64,000 nucleotides of DNA from Streptomyces sp. NBC_01314 (GCF_041435215.1 NZ_CP108394.1:8866001-8930000); one strand, 5' to 3'; positions 24,949 to 33,855 are shown, counted from the first letter of the stretch. The notes: a model not told the origin generated them from the letters alone. Numbers and translations are program-made.

Positions 24949-25915
24949 ACGCCGGCCGAGGCCCTGGTACCGGACGCGCGCCTACCGCCTGACGCGGACG
25001 GTCGTGATGACCGTCGCGCTGGTGGTGGGCGGCGTCCACCTGGCGGAGGACAGGGAGCGGACCGCATCCGCCGAGGACCGCTCCGCCTGGGCCGACACCG
25101 GGGCGCGCGATGCGGGGGCGCCGCGCGGCCAGGCGTCCCTGTCCTTCACGCCCTCACCACCCGACGAGCCCGCACGCGCCACGTCCGCACACACGGCACC
25201 CGAGCAAGACGCCAAGCCGACCGAGCGCACACGGCCGACCGAGCACACTGAGCCGGCCGAGCACACTGAGCCGGTCGAGCGGGTGGGTCCGAGCCCCGCC
25301 GAGCCGGAGGAGCCCACTCCCGCCGCGCCCACCGGAGCGACCCCCACCCGACTCACGGACCCGGCCCCCGCCGAGCCTCCGCGGCCCGCCCCCACCACCA
25401 CCCCGGCCGAAGCGAAGAGGCCCGCCCTTCCCCGTACGCTCCCACCCTCCCCGGCGAAGACCGTCACCATCCAGTACCTCGGCATCGAGGCACCGGTGAC
25501 CGGGCTCCGCCTCGACAGCAGGCGGCGGCTTCCCGCGCCGCCGGACGACAGGCCCGAGCTGGTCGGCTGGTACGCGGAGGGGCCCGCGCCCGGCGGGCCC
25601 GGCACCGCGGTCGTCGTCGGCCACCGGGACACCCGGACGGGCCCCGCCGTCTTCGCCTCGCTGGACGTCATCAAGCCGGGCCGCATCGTGGAGGTCCTGC
25701 GGGCGGACGGACGCACCGCCGTCTACACCGTTGACGCCGTGAAGACGTACGAGAAGAGCCGCTTCCCCGACAAGGAGGTGTACGGCCACCGCGGCCGCCC
25801 CGAACTGCGCCTGATCACCTGCGGCGGGACGTACGACCGGTGGAAGGGTTACGCGAGCAACGTCGTCGTCTTCGCCCACCTGACCGGGACCCGGGAACCC
25901 GCGCGCAAGCCGTGA
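24935..25915 (+). CDS. Class F sortase with long Pro/Glu/Thr-rich stalk
   Basis: Membrane transpeptidase of 326 residues. An N-terminal membrane helix (about 20-38) and a disordered stalk (about 45-185; HTEPAEHTEPVE-like repeats, many Pro, Ala and Glu) precede the sortase domain (about 187-320). Catalytic residues are His230 (VVGHRDT), Cys296 (LITCGG) and probably Arg302 (YDR). The close spacing of Arg to Cys is typical of actinobacterial class F enzymes. The ATG at 24935 overlaps the previous gene by 14 bases. Its substrate is not obvious, because the coupled neighbour lacks a sorting signal. Confidence 0.92.
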   Translation: MAPRRRRPRPWYRTRAYRLTRTVVMTVALVVGGVHLAEDRERTASAEDRSAWADTGARDAGAPRGQASLSFTPSPPDEPARATSAHTAPEQDAKPTERTRPTEHTEPAEHTEPVERVGPSPAEPEEPTPAAPTGATPTRLTDPAPAEPPRPAPTTTPAEAKRPALPRTLPPSPAKTVTIQYLGIEAPVTGLRLDSRRRLPAPPDDRPELVGWYAEGPAPGGPGTAVVVGHRDTRTGPAVFASLDVIKPGRIVEVLRADGRTAVYTVDAVKTYEKSRFPDKEVYGHRGRPELRLITCGGTYDRWKGYASNVVVFAHLTGTREPARKP

Positions 25916-26579
25916 GCAGGCGCGCAGGGCGCGTTTCGTGCGCCTCGGCGAGCCCGTGAGGGCGTACTGGCCCACGCGCGGCCCGGCTCCGGCGCGGCGA
26001 GGGATCCGGAACCGGTGATCCCGCCAAGAGGACACATGACCGCGCACTCCACCGTTCCTGTGGACTGAGCGGGGGTTGGTCCGTTCAGCCGCGCGCCCCG
26101 AACGGTCCTGGGCGAGCTGGTCCGGTCCGGGAGGCCCCCGCGGCCGGAGGCCGCTGATGGACACAGCCCTGCGCGACCTGGCCAATTGGGTACGGCCAGA
26201 GGCGACTCACACCGGTGGAACAGGGCCCCGTACGCCGACGCCGTACCCGGGCGTCCCAGATCGCACGACCACGCTGACCCGAACGGCCCAGGACACCGCA
26301 AGCCCGGAAACAGGACATCACACGATCGAGCTAACTCGACCTCACGCGCACTCCTTGGCGAGCAGCTACCAACCCCCACGCACTCCCACCATCCGCACGG
26401 GCACCCCGTCCCCGTCCTCCGCACCCGGAGTGGCTCCTCCGCGCCTGGCGCGCCCGGGGCACTTCTCCGTACGCCGGGCCGCCGACGAGTCCTGCCTCAC
26501 TCCCCGCGGCTCTGGTGCCGGAAAACTATCAGAGCTAGTTTTTGGGGCGGACGACCACGCCCGCCCGGGAGGCAGCACG
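25916..26579. other. Gene-poor 664-base gap
   Basis: Short open frames here are fragments without good codon bias or ribosome sites, and no tRNA-like fold was seen. The only clear element is the palindrome at 26522-26542 next to the aldehyde dehydrogenase start. Base composition becomes less G/C-rich near 26280-26400, unlike flanking genes, so decayed coding sequence is possible. Confidence 0.5.
26522..26542. promoter_or_regulatory. TetR-type operator before the aldehyde dehydrogenase
   Basis: AAAACTA, seven bases (TCAGAGC), TAGTTTT: perfect 7-base arms, 37 bases before the ATG. The site at 32634-32654 between tetR and the acyl-CoA dehydrogenase is identical at 16 of 21 positions. Confidence 0.75.
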
Positions 26580-27968
26580 ATGAAGGCACACGACGGCATG
26601 TACATCGGTGGTACCTGGCGGCCCGCCGCGGGGACCGACACGATCGAGGTCGTGAACCCGGCCGACGAGCAGGTGATCGACCGGGTCCCGGCGGGAACGG
26701 CCGAGGACGTCGACGCCGCCGTACGAGCCGCGCGTGCCGCCCTCCCCGGTTGGGCCGCCACCCCACCCGCCGAACGGGGCGCGATCATCGGCGCGCTGCG
26801 CGACGCGCTCGCCGCGCGCCGGGAGGAGATCGCCGAGACGGTGACGGCGGAGCTCGGCTCGCCGCTGCCGTTCTCCCAGCGGGTGCACGCGGACCTTCCG
26901 GTCGCGGTCGCCGGTTCGTACGCCGACCTGGCCGCTCGGCACGCTTTCGAGGAGAAGGTCGGCAACTCGACCGTCCACCACGAGCCCATCGGCGTCGTCG
27001 GCGCGATCACCCCCTGGAACTACCCGCTCCACCAGATCGTCGCCAAGGTCGCCCCTGCCCTCGCCGCGGGCTGCACGGTCGTCCTGAAGCCCGCCGAGGA
27101 CACCCCGCTGAGCGCCCAGCTCTTCGCTGAGGCCGTCCACGAGGCGGGCGTACCCGCCGGCGTGTTCAATCTGGTCACCGGTCTCGGCCCGGTCGCCGGG
27201 CAGGCGCTCGCCGAGCACGACGGCGTCGACCTGGTCTCCTTCACCGGGTCCACGGCGGTGGGCCGGCGCATCGCCGCGACCGCCGGGGCCGCCATCAAGA
27301 AGGTGGCCCTGGAACTCGGCGGCAAGTCCGCCAACGTGATCCTCCCGAGCGCCGACCTGACCAGGGCGGTCGGCGTCGGCGTCGCCAACGTCATGTCCAA
27401 CTCCGGCCAGACGTGCAGCGCCTGGACCCGCATGCTCGTCCACTCCTCCCAGTACGACGAGGCCGTCGAGCTGGCCGCCGAGGCCGTCGCGAAGTACGGC
27501 GACCGCATCGGCCCGCTGGTCAACGCCAAGCAGCGGGAGCGGGTGCGGGGTTACATCGAGAAGGGCGTCGCCGAGGGCGCCCGTCTGGTCGCCGGCGGCG
27601 TTGAACCCCCGCGCGAGCAGGGCTATTTCGTCAGCCCCACCGTCTTCGCCGACGTGACCCCGGAGATGACCGTCGCCCAGGAGGAGATCTTCGGTCCGGT
27701 CCTGTCGATCCTCCGCTACGAGGACGAGGACGATGCCCTGCGGATCGCCAACGGCACGGTCTACGGGCTGGCCGGTGCCGTCTGGGCCGGCGACGACACC
27801 GAGGCCGTGGCCTTCGCGCGCCGCATGGACACCGGCCAGGTGGACATCAACGGCGGGCGCTTCAACCCGCTGGCCCCCTTCGGCGGTTACAAGCAGTCGG
27901 GAGTGGGCCGCGAACTCGGCGCGCACGGTCTGAGCGAGTACCTGCAGACCAAGTCCCTTCAGTTCTGA
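26580..27968 (+). CDS. NAD(P)-dependent aldehyde dehydrogenase
   Basis: Oxidises an aldehyde to its acid. The 462-residue protein has the full set of family motifs: PWNYPLHQIVAKVAPALAAG, FTGSTAVGRRI, the active-site Glu245 in LELGGKSA and nucleophile Cys279 in SGQTCSAW. The ending PFGGYKQSGVGRE is also typical. The ATG at 26580 is used, and the long upstream extension of this frame is non-coding. The palindrome just upstream matches the one near the tetR gene at 32.6 kb. The alcohol dehydrogenase follows after 168 bases, so an alcohol-to-acid pathway is likely. Confidence 0.94.
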   Translation: MKAHDGMYIGGTWRPAAGTDTIEVVNPADEQVIDRVPAGTAEDVDAAVRAARAALPGWAATPPAERGAIIGALRDALAARREEIAETVTAELGSPLPFSQRVHADLPVAVAGSYADLAARHAFEEKVGNSTVHHEPIGVVGAITPWNYPLHQIVAKVAPALAAGCTVVLKPAEDTPLSAQLFAEAVHEAGVPAGVFNLVTGLGPVAGQALAEHDGVDLVSFTGSTAVGRRIAATAGAAIKKVALELGGKSANVILPSADLTRAVGVGVANVMSNSGQTCSAWTRMLVHSSQYDEAVELAAEAVAKYGDRIGPLVNAKQRERVRGYIEKGVAEGARLVAGGVEPPREQGYFVSPTVFADVTPEMTVAQEEIFGPVLSILRYEDEDDALRIANGTVYGLAGAVWAGDDTEAVAFARRMDTGQVDINGGRFNPLAPFGGYKQSGVGRELGAHGLSEYLQTKSLQF

Positions 27969-28136
27969 GCGGGTTCGGGCCGACGGCGGGGACGGTGCCG
28001 CATCGCGATCACGCGGAGGCCGAGACGGGTGCCGACCGAGAGCCGGAGCCGTCGGACGAACCGTTCCCGCCTGCCGGACGTTGCCGTCTGCCGGACCGAG
28101 CGAGTCGTTTCCAGCGAGCGTAGGAGAGTCGTCCCC

Positions 28137-29222
28137 ATGGCCGTTCGTGCCGCCGTACTGCCCGCCGTCGGTGCCCCGTTGGAGATCACCGGGATCGAGC
28201 TGCCGGACCCCGGGCCCGGCCAGGTCCGGGTGCGGCTGGCAGCCGCCGGGGTCTGCCACTCGGATCTGTCGCTGTCCGACGGCACCATGCGGGTACCGGT
28301 GCCCGCCGTGCTCGGCCATGAGGGCGCGGGCACGGTCCTCGCGGTCGGCGACGGGGTCACCCATGTCTCGCCCGGCGACGGCGTCATCCTCAACTGGGCT
28401 CCCTCATGCGGGAGTTGCCACACCTGCTCGCTCGGCGAGGTGTGGCTGTGCGCGAACGCGCTGCTCGGCTCCGGGAACGTGTACGCCCGGCGGGCCTCCG
28501 ACGGCGCCGACCTTTACCCCGGTCTGAACGTGGCCGCCTTCGCGGAGGAGACGGTTGTGGCCTCCGGGTGCGTGCTTCCCGCCCCGGACGGCGTCCCGCT
28601 CACCGACGCGGCCCTGCTCGGCTGCGCCGTCCTCACCGGCTACGGCGCGGTCCACCACTCGGCGCGGGTCCGGGAGGGCGAGACCGTCGCCGTGTTCGGG
28701 GTGGGCGGGGTCGGGCTGGCCGCGCTGCAGGCCGCGCGGATCGCGGGCGCCTCCCGGATCGTCGCGGTGGACGTCTCCCCGGCGAAGGAGGAGCTGGCCC
28801 GTGCGGCGGGAGCCACGGAGTACGTCGTCGCCTCCGAGCAGACCGCCCGCGAGATCCGTGCCCTGACCGGCAAACAGGGTGTGGACGTCGCCGTGGAGTG
28901 CGTCGGCCGCGCGGTCACCATCCGGGCGGCCTGGGAGTCGACCCGGCGCGGCGGCCGCACCACGGTCGTCGGCATCGGCGGCAAGGACCAGCAGGTCACC
29001 TTCAACGCACTGGAACTCTTCCACTGGGGCCGCACCCTCTCCGGCTGCGTCTACGGCAACTCCGACCCGGCACGCGACGTCCCGGTCCTCGCGGACCATG
29101 TCAGGGCCGGCCGTCTGGACCTGGGCACCCTGGTGACCGACCGCATCTCCCTGGACGACATCCCGACGGCCTTCGACAACATGCGAGCGGGCAAGGGCGG
29201 CCGGGCTCTGGTGACGTTCTGA
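28137..29222 (+). CDS. Zinc-dependent alcohol dehydrogenase
   Basis: Medium-chain dehydrogenase of 361 residues. The catalytic zinc site is AGVCHSDL with GHEGAG, and the structural zinc cysteines lie in SCGSCHTCSLGEVWLC. The nucleotide fold is VAVFGVGGVGLAALQAA followed by VAVDVS, which favours NAD. Overall it resembles class III-type dehydrogenases and mycofactocin- or mycothiol-linked relatives. It probably acts before the upstream aldehyde dehydrogenase, likely in one regulon under the operator at 26522. Confidence 0.93.
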   Translation: MAVRAAVLPAVGAPLEITGIELPDPGPGQVRVRLAAAGVCHSDLSLSDGTMRVPVPAVLGHEGAGTVLAVGDGVTHVSPGDGVILNWAPSCGSCHTCSLGEVWLCANALLGSGNVYARRASDGADLYPGLNVAAFAEETVVASGCVLPAPDGVPLTDAALLGCAVLTGYGAVHHSARVREGETVAVFGVGGVGLAALQAARIAGASRIVAVDVSPAKEELARAAGATEYVVASEQTAREIRALTGKQGVDVAVECVGRAVTIRAAWESTRRGGRTTVVGIGGKDQQVTFNALELFHWGRTLSGCVYGNSDPARDVPVLADHVRAGRLDLGTLVTDRISLDDIPTAFDNMRAGKGGRALVTF

Positions 29223-29246
29223 CCCGTCCGAGGGTGATGCGTGGCC

Positions 29247-29368
29247 GCTCGCGCAGTTCCCCACGCCCGTGACGGCGCGGGGCGCGCCCGGCGTGCATCG
29301 AGGGCGCGCGCCCGTGACGGCGCAGGGCGCGCCCTGAGCGCTTCGAAGGCGTGGGGAGCTGCGTGAGC
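29247..29368. repeat. Dispersed palindromic repeat, complete copy
   Basis: Outer arms GCTCGCGCAGTTCCCCACGC (from 29247) and its near-complement ending at 29368 pair at 19 of 21 positions. The interior holds GCGCGCCC-rich inverted segments. Related copies lie at 31929, 49003 and 54449. It could fold into a long hairpin and act as a terminator between the alcohol dehydrogenase and the MFS gene. Confidence 0.75.
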
Positions 29369-29439
29369 AACCGCCGCCTACCCGCGGCCGCACAATTCAC
29401 CCCTCACGCGAACCCGTCCCTGCATGCCCGTTGACCTCC

Positions 29440-29457
29440 ATACCGTCCGGTCAGTAC
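29440..29457. promoter_or_regulatory. Possible TetR-type operator before the MFS symporter
   Basis: ATACCGTCCGGTCAGTAC agrees with 15 of 18 positions of the ATACCGACCGGTCGGTAT pattern and lies 41 bases before the ATG. Its own symmetry is only 6 of 9 pairs, so confidence is moderate. Confidence 0.4.
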
Positions 29458-29497
29458 GTTCCCCGGAACGTCCCCGCACCCACCGGAGTGTGCTCGT

Positions 29498-30841
29498 ATG
29501 GACACCGCTCCTTCCACCCCGTCCGTCCCCCAGCCGCCCGCACCCACCACCCCCCGCCCCCAGAGCCACCGCAAGGTCGCCACCGCCGCGGCCCTCGCCT
29601 CGGCCGTGGAGTGGTACGACTACTTCGTCTTCGGCATAGCCGCCGCCCTGGTCCTGGGCGACCTCTACTTCCCGGCCGGCAGCTCCTCCGCCGGAGTGCT
29701 CGCCGCGTTCGCGGCCTTCGCCGTCGGTTTCCTCGCCCGACCCCTCGGCGGCATCGTCGCCGGTCACCTCGGCGACAAGCGGGGCCGCAAACCCATGCTG
29801 GTCCTGGCCCTCACCCTGATGGGCCTCGCCACCACCGCCATCGGCCTCCTCCCCACGTACGAGACGATCGGGATCGCCGCTCCGATCCTGCTCGTCCTCC
29901 TCCGGGTCGCCCAGGGCGTCGCCGTCGGCGCCCAGTGGGGCGGCGCGATGCTGCTGGCCACCGAGTACGCCCCCGAGGGCAAGCGCGGGGTGTACGGCAG
30001 CTTCGTCCAACTCGGCGTGCCCATCGGCGTGGTGAGCGCCAACACGATGTTCCTCGTCGTGGGCGCGACCACCGACGACTCCGCGTTCACCGCCTGGGGC
30101 TGGCGCGTGCCCTTCCTGGTCGGCCTGTTCGTCCTCGGCCTCGCCTGGTACATCCACCGGCACGTGGAGGAGACCCCGGAATTCCGGGCGGCGGAGCGGG
30201 AGTTGGCGGAGAAGGAGAAGGGCGAGCAGAGCTCCCCGCTCAAAACGATCCTCCGCGGTCACCTCGGCACGGTCTTCCTGGCCGGCGGCTCCTTCGCCGT
30301 GAACACCGCGACCTTCTACATCCTCATCACCGGCGTCCTCGACTACACCACCCGCGAACTCGACATGAAACGCGGTGCGGTCCTCGCCGTCTCCCTCTGC
30401 GTCAGCCTCACCCAGCTGGTGCTGATCCCCGCCGCCGCGGCCCTCTCCGACCGTGTCGGCCGTATCCGCGTCTACGCGTTCGGCGCGGTCGGCATCGCCC
30501 TGTGGGCCGTCCCGCTGTTCCTGCTCATCGACACCGGCTCCCTGCTGTGGCTCGCCGTCGGCACCTTCGTCGCCAGCTGCTTCCTCAGCATCATGTACGG
30601 GCCCCAAGCCGCCCTGTTCGCCGAGCTGTTCACCCCCGAGATGCGCTACACGGGCGCCTCGCTCGGCTACCAGATCGCGGCGGTCCTCGGCGGCGGCCTC
30701 GCCCCGTTCCTGATGGTCCTCCTCCTGGAGGCCACCGGCACGTCCATGGCGGTGTCCGCGTACATCATCGGGCTCTCGGTGATCGCCCTCGTGTCGATCA
30801 AGATCCTTGCGGGGAGGGCGAGTTCACGAGCGGACGGCTAG
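29498..30841 (+). CDS. MFS transporter, metabolite:proton symporter (MHS) family
   Basis: Proton-coupled uptake carrier of 447 residues, in the family of ShiA, KgtP and ProP. Diagnostic pieces are ASAVEWYDYFVFG in helix 1, LARPLGGIVAGHLGDKRGRKP in loop 2-3 and VAVGAQWGGAMLLATEYAPEGKRG. About twelve helices are visible. Likely substrates are small organic acids or osmolytes. Its stop shares four bases with the end of the convergent EamA pseudogene. Confidence 0.92.
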   Translation: MDTAPSTPSVPQPPAPTTPRPQSHRKVATAAALASAVEWYDYFVFGIAAALVLGDLYFPAGSSSAGVLAAFAAFAVGFLARPLGGIVAGHLGDKRGRKPMLVLALTLMGLATTAIGLLPTYETIGIAAPILLVLLRVAQGVAVGAQWGGAMLLATEYAPEGKRGVYGSFVQLGVPIGVVSANTMFLVVGATTDDSAFTAWGWRVPFLVGLFVLGLAWYIHRHVEETPEFRAAERELAEKEKGEQSSPLKTILRGHLGTVFLAGGSFAVNTATFYILITGVLDYTTRELDMKRGAVLAVSLCVSLTQLVLIPAAAALSDRVGRIRVYAFGAVGIALWAVPLFLLIDTGSLLWLAVGTFVASCFLSIMYGPQAALFAELFTPEMRYTGASLGYQIAAVLGGGLAPFLMVLLLEATGTSMAVSAYIIGLSVIALVSIKILAGRASSRADG

Positions 30842-31846
30842 CCTCGCGGCCCGGGTCGCGGTTCCGGAACGACATCCGGGGCCGCGGCCTCCGCGCCGGG
30901 CGCCGCCGCCCGCGTACGCGCCCGGGACCGCGACACCGCCACTCCCGCCAGACACAGCGCGCCACCGGCCAGTGTGAGCAGCCCCGGAACCTCGCCGAGG
31001 GCCAGCCACGACATCAGCACGACCAGCGCGGGCACGGCGTACGTGGTCGCGCCCATCCGGCTCGCGGTCGTACGGGCGAGGGCGTATGCCCAGGTGGTGA
31101 AGGCGAGGGCGGTCGGGAACACGCCCAGGTACACCATGTTGAGCGTCGCCGAGATCGGCGCGTCAGCCACCTCCCGCACCAGCTGCCCGGCGAACGGCAG
31201 ACAGTCCCCCACTCTCGGCTGCGCTCGAGCGGGAGGGGCCCCCATCCGCACCGACGAGACAGCCGAACGTGGTCACCTGCAGCGGGCTCGCCGAGCCCAG
31301 CGCGGGCTTCTGCGCGACGACCCCCGCCGCGTACCCGACGGCCGCGAGCACACAGAGGACGACACCCAGCACCGAGCCCCCGCCCTCGCCGGACATCGAC
31401 AGCCCGACGGCGACCGCGCCCGCGAACGACACCGCCATGCCGGCGAGCAGCCGCGGCGGCATCGGGTCGCCCAGCAGCCGGGCGCCGAGCAGGGCGATGA
31501 GGATCGGTCCGATGTTCACGACCAGCGCCGCCGTGCCCGCGTCGACCTGCTGCTCGCCCCAGTTCAGGGCGACCATGTAGAACCCGAACCACAGCACCCC
31601 GGACACCGCGATGCCCCGCCACGCGGCCCGCGGCGGCAACCCCTCGCGGCGCACCAGCCAGATCGCCCCCAGCGCCACCACCCCGGCCAGCAACCGCCCG
31701 AGCGCCAGCGCCCCCGGCGAGTACGCCTCCCCGGCGCTCCGGATCGACACGAACGCCGACGCCCACAGCACGACGGTGACGACCGCCGCCCCCGCCGCGA
31801 GCAGTTCGACCTTACGGGTGGGCGTGGACCGGGAGTCGTTCGTCAT
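30838..31846 (-). pseudogene. EamA/DMT-family transporter, broken by a palindromic insertion
   Basis: The first part (minus strand, 31846 to about 31246) encodes six or seven helices of an EamA carrier up to QVTTFGCLVGA. The second part continues in another frame from DCLPFAGQLVREV to the stop at 30838 with the remaining helices (VYLGVFPTALAFTTWAYAL). Between them sit about 43 bases of a G/C-rich palindromic repeat (31204-31245), which shift the frame by one. Joined, the parts would give a normal DMT carrier of about 300 residues. As read, translation ends early in low-quality sequence, so the gene is probably inactive unless frameshifting occurs or the assembly is wrong. Confidence 0.85.
31204..31245. 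repeat. Short palindromic repeat inserted in the EamA gene
   Basis: About 42 bases beginning GTCCCCCACTCTCGG and ending GGGAGGGGCCCCCAT, with CGCTCGAGCG at the centre. From memory, very similar G5/C5-flanked sequences containing CTCGAGC and GCCGAGAGTGGGGG are scattered through Streptomyces genomes. Here it interrupts coding sequence and shifts the frame. Confidence 0.8.
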
Positions 31847-31921
31847 GGGGTCGAGGCTAGGTGAGGAGGCCGGTGGGAGGCTCGCGGATTTCGGACGCCC
31901 AGCTCGGGAGGGTACGTGGCA

Positions 31922-32608
31922 TCACGGCTGCGGGTGGTTCGTGGCCGGGTCGCGCGGTTCCCCGCGCCCCTGACGGGGCCCGACCTGCTCGTACTGCTGC
32001 TCCAAGCCGTCCAGCAACGCCCGCAGCCCCACCTCGAACGCCCGCTCGTCCACCTTCTCCTGCTGTTCCGCCAGCAGATGGGCCTGCCCGAGATGGGGAT
32101 AGTCGGACGGGTCGTACGCGCTCTTGTCGTCCACGAACCCCCCGGCGAACGACCCGATCGCGGACCCCATGATGAAGTACCGCATCAACGCCCCGACGGA
32201 CGTGGCCTGCGCGGCCGGCCACCCCGCCTCGACCATGGCCCCGAACACGACGTCGGCGACCTTCAGCCCCGCGGGCCGCCGCCCGGGCCCCCGGGCGAGG
32301 ACGGGCACGATGTTCGGATGGTCGCGCAGGGCGGCCCGGTAGGAGACCGCCCAGTCGTGCAGAGCGGTCCGCCAGTCGCGCCCGTCCTCGAACATCGACA
32401 GGTCGACCTGCGCGCTCACCGAGTCGGCGACGGCCTCCAGGATCTGGTCCATGGTGCGGAAGTGGTTGTAGAGGGAGGGTCCGCTCACTCCCAGCTCGGC
32501 GGCGAGCCGTCGCGTGGAGACCGCCGCCAGCCCCTCCGCGTCCACCAGCGCCCGCGCCGTCTCCACGATGCGGTCGGTGCTCAGCAAGGGCTTGCGCGGT
32601 CGGGCCAT
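31922..32608 (-). CDS. TetR-family regulator, probable controller of the alcohol/aldehyde and acyl-CoA genes
   Basis: A 228-residue repressor. Helix-turn-helix at about 8-55 (RIVETARALVDAEGL, TRRLAAELGVSGPSLYNHF) and a TetR_C-like ligand domain. The start MARPRKPLL (32608) is the usual TetR opening and is preferred over the ATG at 32617. It is divergent from the acyl-CoA dehydrogenase, with an operator-like palindrome in the gap. The last residues (about GRGEPRDPATNHPQP) are encoded by a dispersed repeat, so the C-terminus is likely a recent extension. Confidence 0.88.
   Translation of the reverse strand: MARPRKPLLSTDRIVETARALVDAEGLAAVSTRRLAAELGVSGPSLYNHFRTMDQILEAVADSVSAQVDLSMFEDGRDWRTALHDWAVSYRAALRDHPNIVPVLARGPGRRPAGLKVADVVFGAMVEAGWPAAQATSVGALMRYFIMGSAIGSFAGGFVDDKSAYDPSDYPHLGQAHLLAEQQEKVDERAFEVGLRALLDGLEQQYEQVGPRQGRGEPRDPATNHPQP
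31929..31978. repeat. Half copy of the dispersed repeat within the tetR 3' end
   Basis: CTGCGGGTGGTTCGTGG followed by CGCGCGGTTCCCCGCGCCCC matches the left end of the copy at 49003-49148. Only one arm is present. It codes for the tail of the TetR protein on the minus strand. Confidence 0.7.
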
Positions 32609-32633
32609 GGCGCACATAGTAGGGCTGCACCAT

Positions 32634-32654
32634 AAAACTAGCAGTGATAATTTA
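32634..32654. promoter_or_regulatory. Operator in the tetR / acyl-CoA dehydrogenase gap
   Basis: AAAACTA, seven bases (GCAGTGA), TAATTTA. It shares 16 of 21 positions with the site before the aldehyde dehydrogenase (26522-26542). It lies 25 bases from the tetR start and 50 bases from the dehydrogenase GTG. Confidence 0.65.
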
Positions 32655-32703
32655 AGCGTGAATGGCCATGCCCGAGCGTGATCTGTGGATGGGGTGATCC
32701 GAC

Positions 32704-33855
32704 GTGAACCTGGAGCTCAGCGAGGAACAGACCGCCGTACGCCGGCTCGCGGGAGACTTCGTGGAGCGCGAGATCGCCCCGCACGTCATCGCCTGGGACC
32801 GGGCGGAGGAGGTCGACCGGGCCCTCGTGAAGAAGCTGGGCGAAGTCGGCTTCCTGGGGCTCACCGTCGACGAGGAGTACGGCGGCTCCGGCGGTGACCA
32901 CCTCACGTACTGCCTGGTCACCGAGGAGCTCGGCCGGGGCGACTCCTCCGTGCGCGGCATCGTCTCCGTCTCCCTCGGCCTGGTCGCGAAGACCATCGCC
33001 GCCTGGGGCGACGAGGAGCAGAAACGCCGCTGGCTGCCGGGGCTCACGGCGGGGCAGTACGTCGGCTGCTTCGGCCTCACCGAACCCGGCACGGGCTCCG
33101 ACGCGGGCAACCTCACCACCCGCGCGGTCCGGGACGGCGACGAGTACGTCATCAGCGGCACCAAGATGTTCATCACGAACGGCACCTGGGCCGACGTCGT
33201 CCTTCTCTTCGCCCGCTCCACCGACGCCCCCGGCCACAAGGGCATCTCCGCCTTCCTCGTCCCCACCGACGCCCCCGGCCTGACCCGCCGCGCCATCCAC
33301 GGCAAGCTCGGCCTGCGCGGCCAGGCCACCGCCGAACTGGTCCTGGAGGAGGTCCGCGTCCCCGCCTCCGCCATGCTCGGCCCGGAGGGCAAGGGCTTCA
33401 CCGTCGCCATGTCCGCGCTCGCCAAGGGCCGGATGTCGGTCGCGGCCGGCTGTGTCGGTATCGCCCAGGCCGCACTGGACGTCGCGGTCCGCTACGCCAC
33501 CGAGCGCGAGCAGTTCGGCAAGTCCATCGCCCACCACCAGCTCGTCCAGGAACTCATCAGCGACATCGCGGTCGACGTCGACGCCGCCCGGCTTCTCACC
33601 TGGCGCGTCGCCGATCTCGTCGACCGGGGGCAGCCCTTCGCCACCGAGGCCAGCAAGGCCAAGCTCTTCGCCTCCGAGGCCGCCGTCCGCGCCGCGAACA
33701 ACGCCCTGCAGGTGTTCGGCGGTTATGGCTACATCGACGAGTACCCGGCCGGAAAGCTCCTGCGCGACGCCCGCGTGATGACCCTCTACGAGGGCACCAG
33801 CCAGATACAGAAACTGCTCATCGGGCGGGCGCTGACAGGGGTTTCGGCGTTCTGA
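32704..33855 (+). CDS. Acyl-CoA dehydrogenase
   Basis: FAD enzyme that forms 2-enoyl-CoA, 383 residues, of short/medium-chain or glutaryl type by length. Motifs: CFGLTEPGTGSDAGNL, the block around GTKMFITNG, the region ALDVAVRYATEREQFGKSI, and FGGYGYIDEYPAGKLLRDARV. The catalytic glutamate is in LYEGTSQIQ (Glu363), the standard position for this branch. GTG start. Divergent from tetR and probably repressed by it. Confidence 0.94.
   Translation: MNLELSEEQTAVRRLAGDFVEREIAPHVIAWDRAEEVDRALVKKLGEVGFLGLTVDEEYGGSGGDHLTYCLVTEELGRGDSSVRGIVSVSLGLVAKTIAAWGDEEQKRRWLPGLTAGQYVGCFGLTEPGTGSDAGNLTTRAVRDGDEYVISGTKMFITNGTWADVVLLFARSTDAPGHKGISAFLVPTDAPGLTRRAIHGKLGLRGQATAELVLEEVRVPASAMLGPEGKGFTVAMSALAKGRMSVAAGCVGIAQAALDVAVRYATEREQFGKSIAHHQLVQELISDIAVDVDAARLLTWRVADLVDRGQPFATEASKAKLFASEAAVRAANNALQVFGGYGYIDEYPAGKLLRDARVMTLYEGTSQIQKLLIGRALTGVSAF

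Noticed and set aside
26076..26579. N-terminal extension of the aldehyde dehydrogenase
   Set aside because: Not similar to the family, no ribosome site, and it contains the operator palindrome.
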